Notes under the pieces: generated by a model
Seen by the model: only the letters and a program-made list of their open reading frames with translations
Database searches by the model: none
Told to the model about the DNA's origin: nothing
Shown here: positions 34,086-43,662 of the stretch, piece by piece
Layout: each line of letters begins with the position of its first letter
Position numbering within the stretch: position 1 is the first letter of the stretch
Made by a program: the position numbers and the translations under genes
Assembly: GCA_038228295.1 (NCBI GenBank)
Contig: JBBRPH010000001.1
Location: forward strand, 1 to 64,000
Source: JAICKM01 sp038228295
Lineage (GTDB): Bacteria > Chloroflexota > Chloroflexia > QHBQ01 > JAICKM01
Direction: 5' to 3'
DNA length: 64,000 nucleotides

Positions 34086-35744
34086 ATGGCGCGCCGTGCC
34101 CTACCCCTGCCCTCCAGTATCACTGTGCAGTCGCCGATTGGGCGGCGCATTCTGGGTGCGTTTGCCGTCATCCTGGCTTTGATCACAGCTAATGGGATCA
34201 TCAATTATCTGCTATTCCAGAACGTCACTGCCGCGCGGCTCGAAGAACGCCGGCGCAGCGAGGAAAAGGCGCTCCTTGATCATGTCAGCTTTGTACTGGC
34301 AACTCAGATCGCGGTCTATGATGGAGCGGTGTGGAACAACGGCACCCTGCCCAACAACTTCAGTTCCCAGCAAGATCCCTATAGTGGGGCTCTCACCGGT
34401 GATCTCAACGATCTCAACCGCAGCAATAGCGCGCTGCTGAAAGTCGGTGGCCCCTTATATCCCTTTGTCAGCGGGCTGGATAAACTGGAAGACCTGTTGC
34501 ACACCTTCACCGCCGAATTGGTTCGCAACACCGACCGTGATCTGCTCAAGACGCAGTGGCGCACCAACGCTGACCTCATCAACAGCACGCCGACCGTCCT
34601 TGATACCTATCGTCGAGCCGTCGCCGGCGATCTCAATACGCTGATCAAGCGCCAGGACGATGCCGGGCAGACGGCGCTCAATACTAGCTTGCTGGTGGCC
34701 GTACTCAGTTTGGCTTTGGCAGTGGTCCTCGCGCTGATCTTGACACGCGGTATTGTGCGCCCGCTGGCCCAACTAAAGGGCGCGCTACAACAGGTCGCCG
34801 AAGGCAATCTCGCCCCGCGCCCAGTGGCTCACGATCGCGACGAGATCGGTGATGTGCTGACGACGCTGAACACGACGCTGGGCCGGTTGCGGGCGCTGTT
34901 GGCGGCGATCCAAGCACAGGCAGTAACAATCAGCAGCGAGTCTAATCAATTGCAAGCGCAAGCGCAAACCGTCGGTACACGCACAGCCCAGGAATCCCTA
35001 TCGGTGCAGAATGCGTTGCAGACCATTGACGAGCTATCCGACACTGCCGGGCGCATCGCCGCGTCCGCCGCCGATGTAGCGCAATCCACCAGCGCAGTAC
35101 AGACCGCCGTGGCCGACAGCCGGCGCGTGGTGCAGGCGACCACGGCAGAGATGATCCATGTGCGCGACCGGGTACAGGCGCTCAGCGCAGGCATCGTGGC
35201 GCTGGCCGAGCGCACGCAGGCTATCGAAAACGTCTTGCAGTTTATGGGCGAGATCGCCGGCGAAACGCATTTGTTGGCGCTCAACGCGGCTATCGAAGCG
35301 GCGGGAGCCGGCCCCTATGGCGTGCGCTTTACGGTGATCGCCGGCCAAGTGCAAGAACTAGCCACCCAAGCCAACGCCGCGTCGGAGCAAATCAGCCTGT
35401 TGGTGGACGATATTCGCGGCGCAATGGAGCAAACCGTGACTATCGGCAACGCCGGAGTGACTGAGGTTGAGCGCGGCATGGAGACGGTGCGTGACCTAGA
35501 GCGTGTCCATACGCAGATCGAGGCATTGGTGGCCCGCACGCGCGAGTTGGCCTATGAGATTTCGGCGGCGACCCAGCAGCAACGCGACGGTAGCCGCGCC
35601 GTGGCCCACACCGTCAGTACCCTCGCCGAGACATCGCAGGAAAACGAGGCCCAAAGCCGGCGCACCGTCGCGGCGGCGACCAATCTGACCGCCGTGGCGC
35701 AGTATCTGCGCGATGCCGCCGACCAATTCCGGCTGGGCAGTTAG
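34086..35744 (+). CDS. Methyl-accepting chemotaxis protein
   Basis: 552 residues from the ATG at 34086 (GGAAGGA about 10 nt upstream); the TTG at 34044 would add 14 residues. Helix 1 (ILGAFAVILALITANGIINY) and helix 2 near residue 210 (LVAVLSLALAVVLALILTRG) bracket a 160-residue extracellular domain of the CHASE4 type (AVYDGAVWNNGTLPN). A HAMP domain follows (RPLAQLKGALQQVAEGNLAP), then the signalling domain with the hairpin tip (IAGETHLLALNAAIEAA). The tip has GAGPYGVRF in place of the usual RAGE.GRGF, a mild divergence. No che genes are in the window. The stop overlaps the stop of the convergent pseudogene. Confidence 0.92.
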   Translation: MARRALPLPSSITVQSPIGRRILGAFAVILALITANGIINYLLFQNVTAARLEERRRSEEKALLDHVSFVLATQIAVYDGAVWNNGTLPNNFSSQQDPYSGALTGDLNDLNRSNSALLKVGGPLYPFVSGLDKLEDLLHTFTAELVRNTDRDLLKTQWRTNADLINSTPTVLDTYRRAVAGDLNTLIKRQDDAGQTALNTSLLVAVLSLALAVVLALILTRGIVRPLAQLKGALQQVAEGNLAPRPVAHDRDEIGDVLTTLNTTLGRLRALLAAIQAQAVTISSESNQLQAQAQTVGTRTAQESLSVQNALQTIDELSDTAGRIAASAADVAQSTSAVQTAVADSRRVVQATTAEMIHVRDRVQALSAGIVALAERTQAIENVLQFMGEIAGETHLLALNAAIEAAGAGPYGVRFTVIAGQVQELATQANAASEQISLLVDDIRGAMEQTVTIGNAGVTEVERGMETVRDLERVHTQIEALVARTRELAYEISAATQQQRDGSRAVAHTVSTLAETSQENEAQSRRTVAAATNLTAVAQYLRDAADQFRLGS

Positions 35745-38700
35745 CGCGCCGAGTCGCAGACGGCAGTCGAAGTCACCGCCAGAAAGACGATCTTGCTGAT
35801 CTGACCACGTGCAGCGTTGTTACCGGTGCGGAACGTGCCGTCGCTATAGCCGCTGAGAATGCCGTGGCAAACCGCCGTTTCTACAAAGGGATAGAAGACG
35901 CTGTTCAGGCCCACATCGTTGAAACGCGGCGTGGCCGGATGAATCCGGACCCAGTTCGCGCCGATCACTACGATCTTCGTGATTTGCCCGCGCGTCACAA
36001 AATTAGATGAGCGGTAATACGGACGCGCTGCCGTGTCACACGGCTCCGCACTGCCCGTCTGCGGGTTAACCCCGCCACAGGTGTAACCACTGATCAGCCC
36101 GCGCGCCGCCGCCGTCTCCACCACATCATAAAACACATTATCCGGCGTGACATCGGTGAAGGTGCGACTGTTGGACGGCGGTGGGGTAACGGCAGGTAAG
36201 CTAAAACCCAATACTACGATCTTCGCCAGTTGGCCGCGCGTGGTATTGACCTAGGGGCGGAAGGTGCTGTCGTTATAGCCGCTGATCACGCCGTGGCAAA
36301 CCAGATATTGCACCGGCGTATAAAAGTAGTCGGCGGGCATGACATCGGTGAACGGCACCGGGCAGGGCGTGGAGGTAGGCAGCACACAACTACCTAGTAA
36401 CACCGTCAGATCCGATGATAGGCTGTTTGCCGCCGCCACATCGAGCGTACCGTCGCGGTTGAAGTCGCCGACAACGACGGCGGCCGGACCATTGCCCGCC
36501 GGATAGGGCGCGCCGGGAGCCGGTAAGAAGCCGCCCACCCCATTGCCCAAGGCCACCATGACCTTATCGCCGCGATTGTCGGCCACCGCCAGATCGGGGT
36601 GCCCATCGTGGTTGAAATCGCCGATCGCTAGCGCGCCCGGTCCGGAGCCGCCACGCGCCGGACCGCTGGTAGCCGGCGTGAAGTTGCCGCGCCCGTCGCC
36701 CAGCAAGATCGTGACATTATCCGAATTGTTGTTGGCGACCACTAGATCCAGCCGCCCGTCGCTGTTCACATCGCCCACGGCCAAGCCGCCGGTGAGGTAC
36801 CCACGGCCACCGGTCCTTGCGGCGCCGGACTGAGGCTACCCGCGCCGTTGCCCAGCAGGATCAGCACCGTGTCACCACTCACGCTTGTCACCGCTACGTC
36901 GGCCAAGCCGTCACCGTTAAAGTCCGCGCTTACGAGCGCCCCCGGATCGTTGCCGGCGGGGAACGGTGAGCCGGCAGTGGGCGTGAAACCACCGCGGCCG
37001 TCACCCAGCAACACACTGACCCCCCCGGCCAAGCGCGTTACAGCAAGATCGGAGAAGCCGTCACCGTTAAAGTCGCCCGTCGTCAGCGCGAGCGGGCCAC
37101 TGCCCGCGCCGACGGTTATGGATATAGCCGGACTGAATCCGCCCGCCCCGTCGCCCAGCAACACCGATATGCTATCGCCGGCAAAGTTGGCAGTCGCCAA
37201 ATCGCGCTTGCCGTCGCGGTTGAAGTCGGCGCTCACCAGCGCTTTCGGCCCGCCGCCCACCGCCGGAAGTGTACCGGCCGGGGTGAAGCCGCCCGCCGCG
37301 TTGCCGAGCAACAGCGACACATCGTTAGCGCCGAAATTCGCCGTGGCGACATCAAGCAGCCCGTCACCGTTAAAATCGGCCGCCACGGCGCCGTCCGGCC
37401 CGTTATCTACCGCGAACGGTGCCCCCGGCGCACGGACAAAGTTCTCGCTGCCGCAACCGCCAGGGGGATACGTTGCGGTCGGCGTGGCTGTGACTGGTAT
37501 CGCCGGCGTGGCCGTGGGTGTGCGCGTCACCGCTACGGTGGGCGTGGGTTGGCCGCAGATATTCAGCAGCACGCTCACGCTGTTGGATCGACCGTTTGCT
37601 ACGCCAATGTCTATCTTGCCGTCGTTGTTGTAATCGGCCAGAGCCAGCGCATCGGGGCGCAGGCCGGTGGCCGGCGGGGCGATAGGAGCCGCACTGAACC
37701 CGCCCGCGCCGTTGCCTAGCCAGACGCCGATATTATCCGCGCCGGAGTTCGCCACCACCAGATCGGGTACACCGGCGCCCGTCAGATCGGCCAGCGCCAG
37801 TGCCTGCGGCTGGGTGCCCACGGTTAGCGGCGAACCGGGCGCCGGGCTGAATCCGCCCGTGCCGTCACCCAGCAACACGCTAACTGTTCCCGCGCTGGAG
37901 TTCGCCACCACCAAATCGCGGCGGGTGTCCCCATTGAGCAGCCCGCTAGCCAGCGCCGCCGGACCTGCGCCCACGGCGATAGGCGAACCGGGCGCCGGGC
38001 TGAACCCCCCTAGTCCGTTGCCTAATAATACCGAGATTGTACTGTCGCTGTAGTTAGCCGTAATTAGATCGGGGCTAGTCGTGCCGCCTATGTTGATAAC
38101 CAGCAAGGCAAAGGGATTGCTACCGACAGCCACAGGCGACCCCGGCGCGGCGGTGAAGCCGCCTAACCCGGTGTTTAGCAGCACCGTCACATTGTTATCC
38201 AGCACGTTGCCCACAACAAGATCGAGCCGGCCGTCGTTATTCACATCCGCTATCGCCAGGGCGCGTGGGCCGTTACCGACCGCCAACGGCGATCCCATAC
38301 CGGGGCTGAAACCGCCCTGCCCATTGCCGACCAATACCGTCAAATAATTGGAGAGTGCGTTGACGACTACCAGATCCGGGAAATTGTCGCCGTTTAGATT
38401 ACCGATGCCTACTGCCGCCGGGCTAAAGCCGACCCCGATGGGCGAGCCGGGAGCCGGTTGAAACACGCCTTGACCCTGGTTCAGTAGCACGGTAATCGTG
38501 TTGTCGCTAAAATTCGCCGTTACCATGTCAATCCGCCCGTCGCCGTTCAGGTCGCCGCTCGCCAGGGCTGACGGTTGAGCGCCCACGGCGAACGGCGAAC
38601 CGGCCGCCGCGCCAAAGGCCAGCGTGCCGCACGGGGTCAGGGGTAGTTGCGCTGTGATGCGGTCGGCCGCTGCGACGGCAGGTACGGCGGCCTGCACGAG

Positions 38701-38796
38701 AACTGCACTAGCCGCCGGATTGGCCGCGCCGGACCAGGCCATAACACCGCCCAGCGCCAGACCACCAATGAAAAGTCCAATCAGGCTACGTCGCAC
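35741..38796 (-). pseudogene. VCBS/FG-GAP-repeat SLH surface protein, broken by two lesions
   Basis: One ancestral gene of about 1,015 codons. Residues 1-28 are a signal peptide; some fifteen FG-GAP/VCBS repeats (pattern GDLNGDGRIDMVTANF...VLLNQG...AVG), interrupted by a Thr/Pro linker (TPTATPAIPVTATPTAT), form two beta-propellers; three SLH repeats end the protein. Near 36786 one base is missing (GCGGC-TTGGCC), which shifts the frame; at 36253-36251 an amber TAG stands inside the first SLH repeat (STFRP-stop-VNTTRGQ). Both flanks stay in good frame, so the lesions are recent or are sequence errors. As read, the product stops after the first propellers and lacks its wall anchor. Confidence 0.85.
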
Positions 38797-39049
38797 GGTG
38801 CCGCTCCTCTCGTGTCTAATGGGGGCGCTCCCTGGATTGCTGTAAACGCGGTGTTATGGTGCGCTACGGAAGCCGGGTCGCGGTGGGGCCACCACCGCGA
38901 TAGTAACGATTGATAGAGCGTCCTATACCCGTGGTAGAAGGTACCGAGCAGTCGGTGCGGGGAGGCAACGAAGGTGTAAAGCAGAGCTGCCGGATGGGTT
39001 GTTAAACTTCGCACGGCAAGATAATATTCTCTTTAGCTGGAACACTACT

Positions 39050-39079
39050 ATTCTAGCAGAGATGTCGGCAGCCTGTCAA
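39050..39079 (-). promoter_or_regulatory. Promoter for the VCBS/SLH gene
   Basis: On the minus strand TTGACA (39079-39074) and TAGAAT (39055-39050) are 18 nt apart. The leader to the ATG at 38796 would be about 250 nt. Confidence 0.75.
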
Positions 39080-39120
39080 TGACCCTAATATGCCGGCAAG
39101 GATAGGCTAAAGCAGCTAAA

Positions 39121-39155
39121 AACGGTCAGCCTCCGCAACGCAAAAGCTGACCGTT
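39121..39155 (-). terminator. Intrinsic terminator of the small helical protein gene
   Basis: AACGGTCAGC (39121-39130) pairs with GCTGACCGTT (39146-39155). On the minus strand the stem is followed by a run of T (CCGTTTTTAG). Confidence 0.85.
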
Positions 39156-39228
39156 CACTACGCTATTCTATTACCCCCGTGCCGTTCTTCGTGATCCTTG
39201 GTGTACTTCGTGGATCGGAAAGGCATGA

Positions 39229-39537
39229 TTAGCGGGAGCCGGCACTACCCTGGTCGTGCGGGCCGTGGCCCACTTTGCCTTCAGCGCTGGTCTCGTGCTG
39301 TAAACGGCGGCTGAGGTGGTTCTTCAGTTCCTCGGCCTTTTGCTGATCCTGCTGCTTGAAGCGCTGCCACATTTCTTTGGCATCACTGTCTTGCTCTTGG
39401 GCGATATACTCGTCATAATGCCACAGGCCGTCTACGATGTTGTGCAGCCCCGACACCATGTTATACGTGGCATCGGTCAACGGGGTGGTATGCGATCCCT
39501 TTGTCTGGCCTTGTGAGCCACCGGTATTTGCACTCAT
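39229..39537 (-). CDS. Small helical protein of unknown function
   Basis: 102 residues with GGAGGAAG 5 nt before the ATG. The first 18 residues are Gly/Ser/Thr-rich; residues 20-80 are predicted as two long amphipathic helices (DATYNMVSGLHNIVDGLWHY, then EYIAQEQDSDAKEMWQRFKQ and KAEELKNHL) with His and Glu spaced as in a truncated ferritin-like or rubrerythrin-like hairpin. The tail is His/Gly-rich and charged. Dimerisation into a four-helix metal site is possible but unproven. It has its own terminator and appears to be a single-gene unit. Confidence 0.75.
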   Translation of the reverse strand: MSANTGGSQGQTKGSHTTPLTDATYNMVSGLHNIVDGLWHYDEYIAQEQDSDAKEMWQRFKQQDQQKAEELKNHLSRRLQHETSAEGKVGHGPHDQGSAGSR

Positions 39538-39623
39538 GTCGCTTCCTCCTACTAATGCATCATTTCGTTACAGACCCCAGCGAGGTCCAACAGCCAATAC
39601 AAAAGCAAGTCCGGTGCCGGCTC

Positions 39624-41390
39624 CTAGGCCGCCCGCCCTAAGGCTGCCGCCGTAGCCGCCGCGCGGCCGGCGGTGACGTAGGCCAACGGGCGTACATAGG
39701 GGTCGAACAACTTGCGTGGCACGATCACATAGTCGGGCAGGGCGGCGATCAGCCGTTCGAGTGCGGGCAACCCAACCGCCTCGGCCCCGGCCAGGTTGAG
39801 CGCCAGCGTGCCGGTTAGCTGCGGCAGCGTCACCAGCCGCCCGGCGAAGAACTCCAACTGCTCGTCAATCAGTTCGCGCACACGAGTCAGGAATCCGGCG
39901 CTACACAGGCCCACCTCCGGGATATACTCCACACCGCGCCCACCGGGCAACGCACCCTGCGCCGGTTCCTCACCTAGCGCTTCGCGCACCGCCGCCACGG
40001 CCACCAACCCCTCGCGACGCACCCGGCCCAGCAGCAGGCCAATCGCGGACGGCGCATCGAGCGGCGCTGCCGCCGGCGTAGGCTGCTCCCAATGAGCGAC
40101 CAACAGCGCAACCGCCGCTTTGAGGTCCAACGGCGTGCCGGGCGTATAGACCAAATGCGGCACGGGCAATGGGCAACCGTCGGCCACGACCTGCGGCGCG
40201 ACCAGCAACAGCCATTCGGCGCGTCCACGCAACGCAGCCAGGGCACGCTCCAGCCGATTCCATTCGGCTCCGCTGTTCACGGCCAATAGATAAACCCGCC
40301 GGTCGCGTCGCAGCGCCAGCGCCAGTGGCGCAACCACACCGCCTAGATGGACCAACGGCTCCGGATCAAGCCGCAGGGCCCATTCGTGCGGCAACCCAGC
40401 CGCGCGCAAATCTGCACAAGCGGCCGGCGTCAGCACCGGCGGCGGATCCTCAACCCCGCAGACGGTGGGATCTCCTGACAAGGCGGCCAGCAGCGGTCCA
40501 TCCAGCCGCAGCACGGCGCTCGCCGTCAACTCGATCTGCGCCTCGCCGCCCAGGAGACAGCCGGGGTGCGCGGCCAACAGGCGCACCAGCAGACGCACCA
40601 AGCGGATGCCGTGCCGCGCCCACGACCCGCGTGCATCGGCCCGCCCATGCACCGTCACCCGCCAGGGCTGATCGAGACGCATTTCGCCCAGGTCGCAGCG
40701 CAGGTCGTAGTGCCCCAGCAGCAAGCGTAGGTCGCGGCCCACCGCCTCGCCGGCAGGGCTACGAAACTCCAGATCCAGCCGGCTGGCATAGCGCAGCACC
40801 GTTTCGATGGCAAGCGCGTCGTAGACAGCGATCAAATCGGCCGGTTGCGGCTGGGCCAACCGGGTCAGCAACCAGTTCTCCGCGCTGTCGAGCCAAAGCA
40901 GATCGGCCACCTGCTCCGGGTCCAGGCCCAGATCCGCGCCAAAGTGCGAGAGGACATCCGCGCGGTCTACTTCCAGCGCGTAACCGTACTGGGGCGCGGT
41001 ATTGACGAAGCGGAACAGGTTGGCGCGTAACGCAGCGGGGGTCGCCAACCGCTTTTCGTACAGCCCGTCCGCCACAGCGGGCGGCACTACTTCACCCGGC
41101 TTAAGCGGCCGGTAGCGATAGTAGCGGGCGAACGCCGCCACTAACCCGCGCGCCAATTTAGGGTCGCCGAACAACCCGATCAACGCCTCCGGGTCGAAAG
41201 CGGCCCGCCGCTGCCCCACCATCGTCTCAAAATAGCGGATGGCGATCCCTAGTTGCGCCGCCACTTCGCGCCGGCGGGCCGGCGGCGCCGTTGCCAGTCG
41301 CGTAGGATAGATGTACACCCGCCCATCGCCTGCCGAGCGGCGCACGGTCTTTTTGAGGGTCTGGCGGTTGAACGATGCAGTAGTGGACAT
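39624..41390 (-). CDS. DUF790/Bax1-like protein, XPB partner, nuclease motif degenerate
   Basis: 588 residues, third gene of a DNA-repair-like operon. The middle part has the DUF790 pattern (PADLIAVYDALAIETVLRYA, then PWRVTVHGRADARGSWARHG and RLVRLLVRLLA). In archaea this family is Bax1, which binds the XPB helicase and cuts DNA with a PD-(D/E)xK nuclease. The region that should carry that motif reads VVAPLALALRRDRRVYLLAV, with Leu where the PD aspartate and the later Glu are expected, so the nuclease seems inactive. The N-terminal 100 residues (GDGRVYIYPTR) also fit. GAGGAGAG is 6 nt before the ATG; the helicase gene ends 80 nt upstream, with a hairpin element between. Confidence 0.75.
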   Translation of the reverse strand: MSTTASFNRQTLKKTVRRSAGDGRVYIYPTRLATAPPARRREVAAQLGIAIRYFETMVGQRRAAFDPEALIGLFGDPKLARGLVAAFARYYRYRPLKPGEVVPPAVADGLYEKRLATPAALRANLFRFVNTAPQYGYALEVDRADVLSHFGADLGLDPEQVADLLWLDSAENWLLTRLAQPQPADLIAVYDALAIETVLRYASRLDLEFRSPAGEAVGRDLRLLLGHYDLRCDLGEMRLDQPWRVTVHGRADARGSWARHGIRLVRLLVRLLAAHPGCLLGGEAQIELTASAVLRLDGPLLAALSGDPTVCGVEDPPPVLTPAACADLRAAGLPHEWALRLDPEPLVHLGGVVAPLALALRRDRRVYLLAVNSGAEWNRLERALAALRGRAEWLLLVAPQVVADGCPLPVPHLVYTPGTPLDLKAAVALLVAHWEQPTPAAAPLDAPSAIGLLLGRVRREGLVAVAAVREALGEEPAQGALPGGRGVEYIPEVGLCSAGFLTRVRELIDEQLEFFAGRLVTLPQLTGTLALNLAGAEAVGLPALERLIAALPDYVIVPRKLFDPYVRPLAYVTAGRAAATAAALGRAA

Positions 41391-41406
41391 AACCTCTCTC
41401 CTCGAG

Positions 41407-41476
41407 CACGTAATACGTCAAGTGCCATACAGAGTGCTCTTCAGCGCTGTTCCGCATTACGCTTGACGTGTTACGC
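41407..41476. repeat. Heptamer-type hairpin inside the repair operon
   Basis: CACGTAATACGTCAAGTG (41407-41424) pairs imperfectly with 41455-41476. The right arm reads CGCATTA, CGCTTGA, CGTGTTA in 7-nt register and overlaps the last codons of the helicase gene. It could reduce expression of the downstream Bax1-like gene. Confidence 0.6.
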
Positions 41477-43009
41477 GGCATTTGTCAGCGGCGGTGCCGG
41501 CTCTTCTTTCGGGCGGCGGCGGCGGGCGGAGTTTTCTTCCGAGGTGCCGCGCGTGACCAGTTCGTAGAGAACCGCTTCGCCGGGTTTGGGGCGCAACACG
41601 CGGCCCAGGCGTTGGATATATTCGCGCGGCGTGCTGCTGCCGCTGACGACGATAGCGACGTTAGCATCAGGCACGTCTACCCCTTCATTCAGGACGCGCC
41701 CTGTAACCAGCTTGGTGTACGCCCCACTGCGGAAAGCGGCCAGTGTGGTCTTACGCTCGTCGGCCGGGGTACGATAAGTAATGGCCGGAATAAGCAGGCG
41801 CTTGCTGATTGCATCCACCAACAGGTTGTACTCCGAGAAGACGATCACCCTGTCGCCTTGATGGCGTTGCAGTAATTCTTCTACCGCCTGGATCTTCGAC
41901 TCAGCGTTGAGCGCCAGCATACGCGCTTTGCGCTGGGCAGCCAGCGCCTGCCGGGCAGCGGGGTCAAAGCCGCTGCGCCGGATCAGTGCCTCGAACATGG
42001 CGGGACCATACGCACCGCCCAGATCACTACGGTGTGTGACGAGATACCAGCGGTACTCGGCGGTCAGCGCATCATAACGGCTCTGCTCTTCAGCACTCAA
42101 GCTGACAAAGACGCGCCGCTCCCGATAGGCAGCAATATGGCGGTCGCGCGAGAGGGCGCGTGGCCCCTGGCGGTAGATCTCCGATCCGACCAGCGTGTCG
42201 AGATCGGCATGACGACCGTCGCTGCGGTCGGGCGTGGCGCTGAGACCCAAGCGCAGCGGCGCGGCCGATCCTTCGGCGATGCGGCGATAGGCAGCGGCCG
42301 GCAGGTGGTGAGCTTCGTCAAAGATCAGCAGTCCCCAGGTGTCCAGTTTGCGACGCGGCATGGCTGCCGAGTCGTAGGTGATAACCGTCACCGGACGGCT
42401 CTGGCGCACTCCCCCGCCGATCATACCGACCAGCGTTTCGGGCAAGCCGAGCTTCTGGATCAGCGCCTCCCGCCATTGGTGCAGCAATTCGATAGTGGGC
42501 ACCACCACCAATGTCCGCACGCCCGCATGGGCCACAGCCATCAGCGCCAGCACCGTCTTGCCTGCGCCGGTCGGCAGTACGACCATGCCCCGCCCCCCGT
42601 GCGCGATCCAGGCATCTAGCGCTGCCTGCTGGTAAGCACGCGGTTCCAGCGTCAAGGCGGGCGTAGCAACGAGGCCGAACCGCTCGCGCGCGGGGCCAAA
42701 AGCATCGGGCAACGGCATGGCCGGCGGCGGGGCGATAATGATCTCCTGCGCTTCTGAATCGTCGTCCGGCCCCGGCACTGCTACGGCTAGGTCTGATTCG
42801 GGAGTAGCAAGAGCAGCAGGCGCTGTTGGATCTTCCGACTCCGCCCCCGACGCTGTATCCGCCGCCAAGTCGAGCAGCGGCGCGTCATCCAGAAACGCCA
42901 CTGCATCAATGCCTTCATCCGCACTTAATGCTGCTAGGGGATCATCGTCCAGCGAGTCGAAGCCCGGCAAGGACGTTTGCATACCGTGCGCTGCTGTCCG
43001 TCGTCCCAT
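41471..43009 (-). CDS. XPB-like superfamily-2 DNA helicase
   Basis: 512 residues. Residues 1-95 are an acidic, probably disordered extension. The motor has PRAYQQAALDAWIAH (Q-motif region), Walker A LPTGAGKTVLAL, LLIFDEAHHLPAAAYRRI (motif II), LGLSATPDRSDG (motif III), VIVFSEYNLLVDAI (IV), GRVLNEGVDVPDANVAIVV (V) and REYIQRLGRVLRPKPGEA (VI). The order and the RLGRVLRP ending match archaeal/bacterial XPB, a 3'-5' helicase acting in repair and transcription opening. The start is 2 nt after the stop of the HhH gene. It is probably co-expressed with that gene and the Bax1-like gene downstream. Confidence 0.92.
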   Translation of the reverse strand: MGRRTAAHGMQTSLPGFDSLDDDPLAALSADEGIDAVAFLDDAPLLDLAADTASGAESEDPTAPAALATPESDLAVAVPGPDDDSEAQEIIIAPPPAMPLPDAFGPARERFGLVATPALTLEPRAYQQAALDAWIAHGGRGMVVLPTGAGKTVLALMAVAHAGVRTLVVVPTIELLHQWREALIQKLGLPETLVGMIGGGVRQSRPVTVITYDSAAMPRRKLDTWGLLIFDEAHHLPAAAYRRIAEGSAAPLRLGLSATPDRSDGRHADLDTLVGSEIYRQGPRALSRDRHIAAYRERRVFVSLSAEEQSRYDALTAEYRWYLVTHRSDLGGAYGPAMFEALIRRSGFDPAARQALAAQRKARMLALNAESKIQAVEELLQRHQGDRVIVFSEYNLLVDAISKRLLIPAITYRTPADERKTTLAAFRSGAYTKLVTGRVLNEGVDVPDANVAIVVSGSSTPREYIQRLGRVLRPKPGEAVLYELVTRGTSEENSARRRRPKEEPAPPLTNAA

Positions 43010-43011
43010 GC

Positions 43012-43578
43012 CTAAGCCGCCTTCGGCAAGCCACTAGCTGCCGACCCATTCGCTATAGCACCAACCACCGCTTCAGCACATTCCGCATTCCGCAATCCCC
43101 AATCTGCCTGCGCCCAGAGGGCTTCGCGGCGCGGACCAAAGCCGCGCACAGTGTGGATCTCGCCGCGCCCGGCGGCGGCGGCTAGGGCTTGCGGCGACTG
43201 GATGCCCAGTTCATTCACCAAGCGCAGCGCCGTCTTCGGCCCCACACCGGGCACGCGCAGCAGGCGCGCCACCGGCAGCGGCTGCCCGGCCACCAGTTCT
43301 TCGTAGAACGCTAACTGCCCGGTCGTAAACAGTTCACGCAATTTGGCCGACAGCCGCTTACCGAAGCCGAGCGCGTGCAACGCCTCGTCGTTAGCGACCA
43401 CACGCGCGGCGAGGTAGCCCAGTTGCAACAGCACGCGCCCGGCATTACGGTAGGCCGCCACCCGCCATTGGTTCGCCCCAGCCATCTCCAACAGGGTTGC
43501 ACAGTTAAACATGATACGAGCGGCTTCTGCCGCCGTCATCTCTGTCGCCTGTGCTTTCAATTCTCGTAAGGTCTCCAT
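43012..43578 (-). CDS. PolX-type N-terminal HhH domain protein without polymerase
   Basis: 188 residues, first gene of the operon. ARIMFNCATLLEMAGANQWR and VAAYRNAGRVLLQLG fit the 8-kDa (lyase-like) domain of X-family DNA polymerases; VARLLRVPGVGPKTALRLVN and IHTVRGFGPRREALW are helix-hairpin-helix units like those in the PolX thumb. The palm domain and PHP nuclease are absent, and the protein ends after a short tail. It could bind DNA breaks or junctions, perhaps guiding the helicase. GGAG is 9 nt before the ATG. Expression should start at the promoter 43663-43691, under a palindromic operator. Confidence 0.87.
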   Translation of the reverse strand: METLRELKAQATEMTAAEAARIMFNCATLLEMAGANQWRVAAYRNAGRVLLQLGYLAARVVANDEALHALGFGKRLSAKLRELFTTGQLAFYEELVAGQPLPVARLLRVPGVGPKTALRLVNELGIQSPQALAAAAGRGEIHTVRGFGPRREALWAQADWGLRNAECAEAVVGAIANGSAASGLPKAA

Positions 43579-43640
43579 AGATCTCGCTCCTACCGCAAAT
43601 ACGTGTGCCGGTTACTAGCACCGGCATCAGCCAGTCTTAT

Positions 43641-43660
43641 TTTAGAACTTTTGTTCTAAA
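43641..43660 (-). promoter_or_regulatory. LexA-type SOS box at the repair operon promoter
   Basis: A perfect 20-nt palindrome: TTTAGAAC, a TTTT/AAAA centre, GTTCTAAA. The core GAAC-N4-GTTC is the LexA (DinR) box of Gram-positive bacteria and, as I recall, of green non-sulfur relatives. It starts 2 nt after the -10 box, so a bound repressor would cover the start site. Confidence 0.7.
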
Positions 43661-43662
43661 CA

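Larger units (their letters stand above)
38797..39228. other. Intergenic region: leader, promoter and terminator
   Basis: Contains the 5' leader of the VCBS gene with a perfect 9-bp hairpin (38878-38886 and 38892-38900), its promoter at 39050-39079 and the terminator of the next gene at 39121-39155. No small ORF with a ribosome-binding site was found. Confidence 0.6.

Noticed and set aside
40169..41005. 278-codon plus-strand frame
   Set aside because: Shadow of the Bax1-like gene; Pro/Ala/Arg-rich and without motifs.
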